Of a stretch of DNA of 64,000 nucleotides, positions 39,824-49,441 are shown one piece after another; the first letter of the stretch is position 1; the number at the start of each line of letters is the position of its first letter. Under the pieces are notes generated by a model that had not been told where the DNA came from, did not search any database, and saw nothing but the letters and a program-made list of their open reading frames with translations. Source of the stretch: Myxococcales bacterium. Its GTDB lineage: Bacteria > Myxococcota_A > Polyangia > Haliangiales > Haliangiaceae. The DNA lies in NCBI GenBank assembly GCA_028287115.1, contig JAQBQF010000020.1, positions 32,321-96,320 of the forward strand. The letters run 5' to 3'. The translations under genes were made by a program, and so were the position numbers.

Positions 39824-40795
39824 CTAGTGCGAAAGGATGGCGCCGAGCTCGAGCATGCGTGTGACGCGGGGGACCAGATCGTCGGTCATCGCATCGAGGT
39901 CATACTTCGGTTTCCAGCCCCAGTCGCGCTGAGCGGCCGAGTCGTCGATCGACTTCGGCCAGCTGTCGAGGATTCCCTGCCGCACGGGATCGGGGGTGTA
40001 CGTGAACTTCGCATGCGGGAGCACGCGCTTGACCGAGGTCGCGATCTCGTCGGCACGCGGCGAGAACGCGGCGATGTTGTAGATCGTTCGCGTCAGCCGC
40101 GCTGGATCGGCGAGCGCGAGCTCGAGCAACGCGCGCACGCCGTCGGGCATGTACATGAGCGGGATCCTGGTATCGGCGCGGGCGAACGCCTCGTAGGCGC
40201 CCTTCCGAACCCCGTCGACATACATGAACAGCGCGTAGTCCGAGCTGCCACCGCCCGGCATCGCGGCCGAGATCAGGCCGGGGAACCGCACCCCCCGACA
40301 ATCGATGCCGTAGCGTTTGCGGTAGTACGCGCAGAGTAGCTCTCCGGACACCTTCGTCGCGCCGTACATGGTGCCCGGGTGGAGCGCGACGTCATCGGGC
40401 GTCGGATCCGGCAGCGGGCCGCTCGGTGGCGGACCGAACACGGCAATGCTCGACGTGAAGATCAGGCGGTTGACCTTCGCGCGCCGGCACGCCTCGAGCA
40501 CATTCCACGTCCCGGTCTGGTTCACGTCGTACGCGAGACGCGGATCCTGCTCGCCGCGCGCGGACAAGATCGCCGCGAGATGAAACACGAGCTCGGGACG
40601 ATGCTCGGTGAACATGTGCTGCACCGCGGCCGCGTCGGTGACGTCGAGCCGTTGCCAGTCGACACCGCCCGCGTGCGCGTGACTTGGCGGCCGTGGCGCG
40701 AGATCCGTCGAGACAACTTGATGACCTTGCGAAACGAGTGCACCGATCAGATCGTGTCCGATCTGACCGCCGGCGCCGGTGAGGAGGATCTTCAT
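39824..40795 (-). CDS. L-threonine 3-dehydrogenase, SDR/epimerase type
   Basis: A 323-residue product from ATG 40795 with the NAD motif [15 protein letters not shown] at residues 2-16. Extended-SDR motifs are [23 protein letters not shown] and the catalytic [10 protein letters not shown]. The end ([18 protein letters not shown], here [13 protein letters not shown]) fits the GalE-like threonine dehydrogenases of bacteria and animals. It would oxidise threonine to 2-amino-3-ketobutyrate for Kbl. A frame running upstream to 41239 is an extension with no conserved residues. Confidence 0.9.
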   Translation of the reverse strand: MKILLTGAGGQIGHDLIGALVSQGHQVVSTDLAPRPPSHAHAGGVDWQRLDVTDAAAVQHMFTEHRPELVFHLAAILSARGEQDPRLAYDVNQTGTWNVLEACRRAKVNRLIFTSSIAVFGPPPSGPLPDPTPDDVALHPGTMYGATKVSGELLCAYYRKRYGIDCRGVRFPGLISAAMPGGGSSDYALFMYVDGVRKGAYEAFARADTRIPLMYMPDGVRALLELALADPARLTRTIYNIAAFSPRADEIATSVKRVLPHAKFTYTPDPVRQGILDSWPKSIDDSAAQRDWGWKPKYDLDAMTDDLVPRVTRMLELGAILSH

Positions 40796-40972
40796 CGCGC
40801 GCGCATCATGCGATCCCTCCGGGAGTGCGGCAAGACCCGCGGGCGATCCGTACGCTTGTTGCGCATGATCTGGGGTTCTTGGATGGCCCGTGCGTCGGGT
40901 AACCGGTGTGGCGGGCGCGCTCGTTCCGGGCGGGGATGACATCCGAACAGCCCGCACATACGAGCACGACGG

Positions 40973-42574
40973 TTGCAGAGGTCGACGTCCGTGTTCGCAA
41001 CTGTGCATTCGGAGCCAGCGACCATCCCGTCGAGCGGTGGGTTGCGGTGCTGCCATGTGTGCGGCGCGATCTACCGCAACGATTTCCAGCGCTGCCCGAC
41101 CGACGGTGGCGAGCTCTCGGTGATGGCCGCCGATCCGCTCGTCGGCAAGACGATCAGCGAGCACTACGTGATCGATGCGTTGATCGGCGAGGGCGCGATG
41201 GGGCGCGTGTATCGTGCACATCACGCGCGGCTGACGCACAAGCGATACGCGATCAAGGTGATGCTAGGCGATCTCGCGGCCTCGGCGGCGATGCGCGTGC
41301 GGTTCCAGCACGAGGGCGAAGCGGCGAGCCGGCTCGATCATCCCGGCATCGTCGGCGTCGTCGATTTCGGACGGACGCGCGCCGGGCTCATGTACCTCGT
41401 GATGGATCTGGTCGAAGGGCCAACGTTGCGGCGGCTCGTCCGCGAATCCGTCCTGCAGTCGGGACGCGTGATGAGCCTCGCGCGGCAGCTCGCCGATGGC
41501 CTCGCACACGCGCATTCGCGGGGTGTGGTGCATCGCGATCTCAAGCCGGATAACGTGCTCGTCGTCGGTGATTCGGCGCGAATCGCCGATTTCGGACTCG
41601 CGATCTCGGTGACCAGTGACGACGCGCGGATGACGACCTCGGGTGTGCTGTGCACGCCACTCTACGCGGCACCCGAGCAGCTCCTCGGCAAGGACATCGA
41701 CCATCGCGCCGATCTCTATGCGCTCGGCGCGACGATGTTCGAGATGCTCACCGGCTTGCCGCCGTTTCAGGGTGACGCGAATCAGGTGATGGCGAAGAAA
41801 TTGTCGTCGGCCGCGCCGAAGCTCGCGTCGCTCGCACCGAACGTTCCCGCCGGACTCGCAGCGCTGGTCGACCGGATGCTCGCCCGCAGACCCGAAGGAC
41901 GGCCGAGCAGCGCGAGCGAGGTGATCGAGAAGCTCGATCAGCTCACGGCCGGCGTCGCGCCGCCGCGATCGTGGCGGCGGATCGGGATCGCGGTCGCCGC
42001 GGCCACCGGCATGATCGCGGTGGTTCAGCTCTCGCGCGACACGAAGGTCAGCGTGGCCTCGGCGAGCTCGGCGCGGGTCGATCCGCCGGTTCCGACACCG
42101 AGCTTCACGGGACCGCTCGAGAAGCGCACCGCCGACGAGCTTCCGGCTCCGGTCCCGATGACGCTCGCGAGCTTCATCGATCGAGCGACATCGCCGAGGC
42201 CTCGCGATCTGGTGCCGAGGCTCAGCCCTGTGATTCATCCCGTCGGGCCGAGCGTTTCTGCGGCTCGTGTACCGCCGCCGGCTCCGCACCATGTCGCGCC
42301 ACGGATCGTCGCGCTCGATGTCGCGGGCTCGCTCTCGCCCGCGGTCGTGCGTAGGGCGGTCGAGCGCGTGCTGCCGGCGCTTCGTGGTTGTGCCGGCCAG
42401 GTCGGCGAACGGGTCGTCGTCGCGAGTTTCGCGATCGGCGAGACCCGCCGCGCGAGCGCATTGCAGATCGGCGGCGCTGGATCGCGATGCCTATCCTCGG
42501 CGTTCTCGTCGGTCCGCACCGAGGTCGTGCCGGATCTCGGCGACGTTGCGGTTCAGGTCAAGGTCGCGTTCTAA
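40973..42574 (+). CDS. Ser/Thr protein kinase with N-terminal zinc ribbon
   Basis: A 533-residue product. A TTG at 40973 opens the frame, and a GTG at 40991 is an alternative. A zinc ribbon (LRCCHVCGAIYRNDFQRCPTDGGE, about 24-47, Cys pairs) precedes the kinase domain (about 63-325). Kinase motifs are IGEGAMGRVYRA, AIKVML, HRDLKPDNV, ADFGLA and APEQ. One membrane helix (about 338-356) and a Pro-rich linker lead to a C-terminal domain of about 100 residues with paired Cys (LRGCAGQV, SRCLSSAF). That domain may be a TonB-C-like or unknown sensor outside the membrane. It follows the divergent threonine operon by 177 bp. Confidence 0.88.
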   Translation: MQRSTSVFATVHSEPATIPSSGGLRCCHVCGAIYRNDFQRCPTDGGELSVMAADPLVGKTISEHYVIDALIGEGAMGRVYRAHHARLTHKRYAIKVMLGDLAASAAMRVRFQHEGEAASRLDHPGIVGVVDFGRTRAGLMYLVMDLVEGPTLRRLVRESVLQSGRVMSLARQLADGLAHAHSRGVVHRDLKPDNVLVVGDSARIADFGLAISVTSDDARMTTSGVLCTPLYAAPEQLLGKDIDHRADLYALGATMFEMLTGLPPFQGDANQVMAKKLSSAAPKLASLAPNVPAGLAALVDRMLARRPEGRPSSASEVIEKLDQLTAGVAPPRSWRRIGIAVAAATGMIAVVQLSRDTKVSVASASSARVDPPVPTPSFTGPLEKRTADELPAPVPMTLASFIDRATSPRPRDLVPRLSPVIHPVGPSVSAARVPPPAPHHVAPRIVALDVAGSLSPAVVRRAVERVLPALRGCAGQVGERVVVASFAIGETRRASALQIGGAGSRCLSSAFSSVRTEVVPDLGDVAVQVKVAF

Positions 42575-42592
42575 CGTGCCAAGTTGGATCCG

Positions 42593-43648
42593 TCAGCGAC
42601 GCGCGTCGTTCGCGTAGACCGAGCAGCCCGCAGGCGGGATCGAGTAGCTCATCACGCCGTTGACGTCCGTCGGTGTACCGGGAGGCTGGTCGTTGACGAC
42701 CCCGCCTCCCCAGTTGTACGTCGAGTCGGAGAACGCGAGGAACACGCACATCTCCTGGTTGCCCGTGCCCCACACGACCGTCGCGCTCGTCGCGTTCAGG
42801 TAGTCACACGAAAATCGGATCCGCGTGTAGCCCGTCATGTCGAACGCGGGATCGATGCGGCCGCCGAGCGCATCGCCGACGTGTTGCGCGGTCGTGTAGA
42901 TCGTCGCGGCGGTCCCGTCGGCTCTGACGGCTTCGACGGTCATCCCCGTGCCGAGCGTGTGGTAGTGCGCGAGCGCGTAGTACAGCTTGAAGTCGGGATG
43001 CTCGGCGGTGACATAGCCCGCCGAGAACAACGTCTGCCACTGGGTGCTCAGATCGCAGTCGACGGTGAACCGCGACTGCTTCTGCGGCGGTAAGCCGAGC
43101 GCGTGATTCTCGAACGACACGCCGGCGAGCACGGTGGTCACGGTCGCTGCTGGGATCGGGGTCAGCGCGATCTTCGGCGTCAGCGTCAACACGCCGTCGG
43201 TCGGGTTCAGCAGATGAAGCTGGCCGATGATCTTCGAGTGCGGAGGGATCTTGATCGACACGCCGGGCGGAAACGCCTGGATCTCGTGTGGCGATTGCGT
43301 CGATTGCGCGAACAGCACGCCACCCTGAATTGCGGCGACGGGCTCGTTGAAGTTGCGATCGTCGCAGTTGAAGACGCCGTCGGGGTCATTGCCGAACGAG
43401 TACGTCGGGACGAAGAACCAGTTCGAGTGGTGAAATCCCGGGCCGGTCGTCAGCTCGACCTGGTTGACGTAGACGTAGTCGCTGTTGTCGAGCGTGATCT
43501 GCACGCACGCGCGGGTCTGCTCTTCGCCGGGCTGGAGCGAGAACGGTCCAAACGGCAGGATGCGCGTCGCGGTATCGCTATTGCCATCGGGGGTCGCGCT
43601 ATCGGTTCCACACGCCGCAAGCACGACCACGAACGCCAGCCTTCGCAT
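42593..43648 (-). CDS. lipoprotein resembling copper type II monooxygenases
   Basis: A 351-residue product starting MRRLAFVVVLAACGTDS, a lipoprotein signal with Cys at about residue 13. The mature protein has two strand-rich halves with His motifs reminiscent of PHM/DBM copper sites (GFHHSNWF and LAHYHTLGTG). Possible disulfides come from RACVQ, VFNCDD, TVDCDL, FSCDYL, EMCVFL and AGCSV. EMCVF has a Met that could be the CuM ligand. Myxobacteria encode such proteins. The assignment is inference from the His pattern. It converges on the kinase gene at 42574. Confidence 0.55.
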   Translation of the reverse strand: MRRLAFVVVLAACGTDSATPDGNSDTATRILPFGPFSLQPGEEQTRACVQITLDNSDYVYVNQVELTTGPGFHHSNWFFVPTYSFGNDPDGVFNCDDRNFNEPVAAIQGGVLFAQSTQSPHEIQAFPPGVSIKIPPHSKIIGQLHLLNPTDGVLTLTPKIALTPIPAATVTTVLAGVSFENHALGLPPQKQSRFTVDCDLSTQWQTLFSAGYVTAEHPDFKLYYALAHYHTLGTGMTVEAVRADGTAATIYTTAQHVGDALGGRIDPAFDMTGYTRIRFSCDYLNATSATVVWGTGNQEMCVFLAFSDSTYNWGGGVVNDQPPGTPTDVNGVMSYSIPPAGCSVYANDARR

Positions 43649-43693
43649 GCCCGTTCATACATTGGTCGGAGCATCCATCCAATCGTGTAATTG

Positions 43694-44383
43694 TCACAGC
43701 GGCAAGACAATTCCCCGAGCGGCGAACCGGGGCCGGTAGTCCTTGGCGATCGTTTCGGTCAGGACCTCCGCGTAGTCGCGGGGAGGCGCAAGTCCCCAGG
43801 ACCGCTCGAGCTCGGTCATCTCGCCGAGGTCCTGGGCGACCGTCGGATTGCCGCGGCCGTAGCTCGCATCGAGCTCGACGAGCATCGCCGGAAGATCTGC
43901 GGTGACCCGCGCCGGTGCGTCGATCGGGAGCGTACACAGCCAGTCGAGCAGATCCCAGCCGAGCTCGCGGTGGCGAACCTCATCGCGCAAGATCCGATCG
44001 AGGGCTCCACGCGCGACAGGCTGGGTCGCGTGCTCGCGAAGCCGTCGAAACAGCGGCACGGCCACGGTCTCGCCGAGGCAGAACGCTCGCACGGCGATGC
44101 GCAAGATGTCGACCTCGAGCGGATCGGCGCTGCGCGTGAGGCCGAGCGCTTCGCGATCGAGCGCCGGTGGATCGATGCCACCGGCGGCGATATAGACGTC
44201 GTGACTCGTGCGCGAGTGAACGAGCTCGTCGGTGACCACGACGATTCCCGCGTCGATCAGATCGGGCGGCGCGCCGGCCTGGATCAGCCACAGCACGAGG
44301 TGCTGGGTGATCGCGGCAGACGTGTATTCGGCGGCGATTCGCGCGCGCCACTCGTGACGCACTCGATGCAACAGATCGGTCAC
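43694..44383 (-). CDS. ferritin-like di-iron protein
   Basis: A 229-residue helical protein from GTG 44383, overlapping the stop of the preceding lipoprotein gene (GTGA). Di-iron ligand motifs are VTDELVHSRTSHDVY, CLGETVAVPLF and LRDEVRHRELGWDLL, matching ExxH pairs of the ferritin-like superfamily. The first 25 residues (MTDLLHRVRHEWRARI) form a basic helix. Earlier, in-frame sequence continues far upstream but is a shadow of the Pro-rich gene. It may be an oxygenase or a metal-storage protein. Third such protein in the window. Confidence 0.75.
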   Translation of the reverse strand: MTDLLHRVRHEWRARIAAEYTSAAITQHLVLWLIQAGAPPDLIDAGIVVVTDELVHSRTSHDVYIAAGGIDPPALDREALGLTRSADPLEVDILRIAVRAFCLGETVAVPLFRRLREHATQPVARGALDRILRDEVRHRELGWDLLDWLCTLPIDAPARVTADLPAMLVELDASYGRGNPTVAQDLGEMTELERSWGLAPPRDYAEVLTETIAKDYRPRFAARGIVLPL

Positions 44384-45084
44384 GGCTTCGGACAAGGTAC
44401 GAGATGCGGCGGCGGCGGATTGCAGATCGCTTTGGGCGGGCAGCGGATCGGCTCGCGCTCGATCGCGCAGCTGTCGCCAAACGTGACGATCGTGATCGGC
44501 GCCTCGAGCGAGACACCTTCCGGACACGCGTACTTGAACGGCGGAGGCGGATTGCAGGTCGGCCTCGTCTTGCCGTCGCCCTTCGGACACTCGACCTTGA
44601 TCGCGGCCATGCAGCCGTCTTTGGTCTTGTAGACCCGCCACGATGCGTCGTGCGGAGGTGGAGGAGGCGGGGGCGCAGGTGTCGGGCGCGGCGGATTCAA
44701 GATCACCGGTCGCTTCGGTGAAGGTGGGGTCGCCGGATCCGGCGAGGGAGGCGGAGGGGTCTGCGGCTCCGCTTGCGGCCGCGGCGGATTCATGATCGGC
44801 GGCCGGCGCACGGGTGCCGGATCGGGCGCGGGCTCGGCCTGCGGCCGCGGCGGATTCAAGATCGGTGGCCGGCGCACGGGGGCCGGGTCGGGCGCGGGCT
44901 CGGCTTGCGGCCGGGGCGGGTTCGAGACGATCACCGGCGCCGGCGCCGTCTGCGCTGGTTGCGCTGGCTGCGGCGACGTCTGTTGCGGAGGAGGCGTGCT
45001 GCTCGACACGACGCACGCAGGCAGCGCGGCGATCGTGACGACGAACGGATTCGCGAACGATCGACGTGGAGTGCGCGCTGCCAT
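44380..45084 (-). CDS. Pro/Cys-rich lipoprotein
   Basis: A 234-residue product from ATG 45084. The signal (RTPRRSFANPFVVTIAALPACVVSS) has a lipobox-like LPAC. Residues 35-130 are Pro-rich, with three copies of a 22-residue unit (NPPRPQAEPAPDPAPVRRPP). The C-terminal 85 residues have seven Cys in repeated contexts (DGCMAAIKVECP, PTCNPPPPFKYACPEG, DSCAIE, RCPPKAICNPPPPHLVPCP) and end with the stop overlapping the ferritin-like gene. The Pro part may span the periplasm. Function unknown. Confidence 0.7.
   Translation of the reverse strand: MAARTPRRSFANPFVVTIAALPACVVSSSTPPPQQTSPQPAQPAQTAPAPVIVSNPPRPQAEPAPDPAPVRRPPILNPPRPQAEPAPDPAPVRRPPIMNPPRPQAEPQTPPPPSPDPATPPSPKRPVILNPPRPTPAPPPPPPPHDASWRVYKTKDGCMAAIKVECPKGDGKTRPTCNPPPPFKYACPEGVSLEAPITIVTFGDSCAIEREPIRCPPKAICNPPPPHLVPCPKP
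44783..44925. repeat. 66-bp tandem repeat inside the Pro-rich gene
   Basis: Copies of a 66-bp unit begin at 44783 and 44849, with a partial third at 44915. They encode 22 residues of the Pro-rich linker. The period is a multiple of three, so copy number changes would keep the frame and vary the length of the linker. Confidence 0.85.
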
Positions 45085-45295
45085 GGCTTCCAACCTATCA
45101 GAAGATGTGATCGAAGTTGACGGAGCCCGCAGCTCGGAATCGTTGCGAGCTTCCACGAGGCTCGATCGTCAGACGGGTTCGAGGCGCTGACATTCATTTG
45201 CCGAAGCGAATGCCATCGCGCGAGATCGTCGACGAGCTCCCCGACACCGCGAGCGCGCGCTGAAACCACGAGATCTCTCGTGGTACGCTGGTGCC

Positions 45296-45643
45296 GTGGG
45301 CTCCGCCGCCGATCGTCTGGCCGCGCTGATCGCGCGCTGCGAGGGAAACCTCGGAGAGGTCGCGAAGGCTCGCACGTCCGGAGACAAGCTCGCGATCGAG
45401 GTCGAAGGCGAGCTCGCGCTGCGGTGGCGACTCGCGGTGTTGCGATCGGCGCTCGATGCGCCGCCCGATGGCGATGCAGTGCGCGAGCTCTACGGCGAGC
45501 TCGTCGATCGTTATCGCGACGATCCGAAGAGCCTCGCGATCGTGAAGCCTCTCGGTGACGAGATCCGTCGCCGAGAGCTCGCAGGCACGCTGCCGAGCAC
45601 GATGGTCGTCCGCAGCAACCGCCGCCGGTCGCCGACGCGCTAG
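45296..45643 (+). CDS. hypothetical protein, 115 residues
   Basis: A GTG at 45296 opens a 115-residue frame with a helical, charged product (SAADRLAALIARCEGNLGEV ... RELYGELVDRYRDDPKSL) and an Arg-rich end. No signal peptide, membrane helix or domain is recognised. It has good codon periodicity. The ABC-F gene follows 128 bp later. An opposite-strand frame overlaps it but looks like a shadow. Function unknown. Confidence 0.5.
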   Translation: MGSAADRLAALIARCEGNLGEVAKARTSGDKLAIEVEGELALRWRLAVLRSALDAPPDGDAVRELYGELVDRYRDDPKSLAIVKPLGDEIRRRELAGTLPSTMVVRSNRRRSPTR

Positions 45644-45771
45644 CTGGCGCCAAGCGTAACTAGGCGATCGCATTTGCGAACACCGGGATCGTGCCGCAGG
45701 TTTCGCAGGGCTCGCCTGCGAGGTCCGCAGGCCAGTCGAAGAGGCGACGACGTGCTATCCATTCGCTCCCC

Positions 45772-47835
<2,064 letters not shown>

Positions 47836-47888
47836 TTTCGAACCTCTCGCACATCGCCTCGTTGCTGGGAGCCAGGTAGATTCCGCGC

Positions 47889-48237
47889 ATGGGTGCTCAC
47901 ACCGGCGGATGTCACTGCGCAAGGTTCGTTATCGCGTCGACACCGATCTGGCGCAGGTGATCGCGTGCAACTGCTCGATCTGCAGCAAGCACGGGCTCGT
48001 CTTGACGTTCGTCCCGGCGACCCAGTTCACGCTCGAGTCCGGCGAGAGCGACGTGCAACCGTATCTGTTTAACAAAATGCACATCCATCACCAGTTCTGC
48101 CGGTCGTGCGGCGTGGAGGCGCTCGCGCGGGCAGTCGGCCCGATGGGCCGCCCATGATCGCCATCAACGTGCGATGTCTCGACGGAGTCGATCTGGGCGC
48201 GCTGTCGATCACGCCGTTCGACGGCAAGTCGTTGTAA
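47889..48237 (+). pseudogene. GFA-family (CENP-V-like) protein, disrupted by two frameshifts
   Basis: The zinc-binding GFA fold is split over three frames. ATG 47889 reads MGAHTGGCHC in frame 1. From about 47915 frame 2 reads KVRYRVDTDLAQVIACNCSICSKHG, residues expected right after GGCHC. Frame 2 has FCRSCGVEALARAVGPMGRP and stops at 48157. Frame 3 from 48154 reads MIAINVRCLDGVDLGAL to TAA at 48237, the expected end of the family. Each break is explained by one missing base. Metal-ligand Cys (GGCHC, CNCSIC, FCRSCG) remain. Either real decay or two sequencing errors. A kinase gene starts 9 bp after. Confidence 0.75.
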
Positions 48238-48246
48238 GCTGGGGTC

Positions 48247-49398
48247 GTGAACCCCAGCCTGCCGCTCATCGATGGCAAGTACCAGCTCGTCAAGGTTGCG
48301 GGCGAAGGCGGTATGGCGACGGTCTACAGGGCCGTGCAGAAGGGTGCCGCCGGGTTTCAGCGGACGGTCGCGATCAAGCACATCAAGCCCGAGTTCCGCG
48401 CGATCAAGAACTACATCGACATGTTCATCGAGGAGGCGCGCGTCGGCTCCGAGCTGCAGCACCCGAACATCGTCCAGGTCCACGACTTCGTCAGTCAGGA
48501 CAACTCGTACTACTTGGTGATGGAGTGGGTCGAGGGCATCGACCTCGGCGCGTTCATCAAGCTCCATCGCGACGCGGGGCAAGTCGTCCCGTGGGCCCTC
48601 GCCGCGGCGATCGGCATCGGGACGCTGCGCGGGCTCAGCGCGGCACATACGCGCGTCGCGCCGGATGGAACACCGGCGCCGATCATTCACCGCGACGTCT
48701 CGCCGCATAACGTGCTGCTCGGCATCAACGGTGTCGTCAAGCTGTCGGACTTCGGTCTCGCGCGTGCGCGCGATCGCGTCGCGAGCCTGACCGCGCCGGG
48801 CACCGTCAAGGGCAAGCTCAGCTACCTCGCGCCCGAGGTCACGTTCGGCAAGGCGAACACCGCGCAGTCCGATCTGTTCTGCGTCGGCAGCGTGCTGTGG
48901 GAGACGCTGTCGGGCGAGCGGCTGTTCGACGGCAAGACCGATGTCGAGATCTTCAAGAAGATCCGGCTGTGCAAGGTGCCTTCGATCTCGGAGCGCAGGC
49001 CCGATGTGCCGCCCGCGTTCGCCGCCGTGCTCGAGATGGCCACCGCCGCCGATCCGGCGAATCGATATGCGACCGCCGACGAGTTCGCGCTCGCGTTGTC
49101 GCAAGTGATGAAGCAAGCGGTCGGTGTCAATCCGGCGGTCTCGCTCGGCCAGGCCGTGGCGGTCGCTCGCGGCAACCTGACCGGCGAAGCGACGGACGAT
49201 CAGGAGACGCAAGCCTCCGATGCGCTCCCAGTCGGCAGCAACGCGGCGACGATCCCGCAGCGACCGAAGCGCGAGTCGGTCGACGTCGAGTTCTCGAATG
49301 CGGACGTCAATGTCGAGCCAATTCCGCTGACCAAGGCGAAGCGCCCGACGACCGATCCGACGGCGATGACCGAGCCCGCGATCAAGCCGAAGAAGTAA
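48247..49398 (+). CDS. Ser/Thr protein kinase, soluble
   Basis: A 383-residue product, GTG start. The kinase domain (about 11-280) has VAGEGGMATVYRAV, VAIKHI, the catalytic loop HRDVSPHNVLL, SDFGLA and LAPEV. The C-terminal 100 residues are low-complexity, rich in Thr/Pro/Lys, with no membrane helix. It is similar to the PEGA kinase in its catalytic domain but lacks a sensor. It probably phosphorylates cytosolic partners and may be regulated by other kinases. The start lies 9 bp after the disrupted GFA gene and the TIGR02996 gene follows 43 bp later. Confidence 0.92.
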   Translation: MNPSLPLIDGKYQLVKVAGEGGMATVYRAVQKGAAGFQRTVAIKHIKPEFRAIKNYIDMFIEEARVGSELQHPNIVQVHDFVSQDNSYYLVMEWVEGIDLGAFIKLHRDAGQVVPWALAAAIGIGTLRGLSAAHTRVAPDGTPAPIIHRDVSPHNVLLGINGVVKLSDFGLARARDRVASLTAPGTVKGKLSYLAPEVTFGKANTAQSDLFCVGSVLWETLSGERLFDGKTDVEIFKKIRLCKVPSISERRPDVPPAFAAVLEMATAADPANRYATADEFALALSQVMKQAVGVNPAVSLGQAVAVARGNLTGEATDDQETQASDALPVGSNAATIPQRPKRESVDVEFSNADVNVEPIPLTKAKRPTTDPTAMTEPAIKPKK

Positions 49399-49441
49399 CG
49401 TCCTCTCGACGCACGGCCGAGGTTTGGATAGCCTGCCGCCC

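Noticed and set aside
39824..41239. Long upstream extension of the threonine dehydrogenase
   Set aside because: Rossmann motif begins at the ATG 40795; the extension overlaps the divergent kinase gene and is unconserved in pattern.
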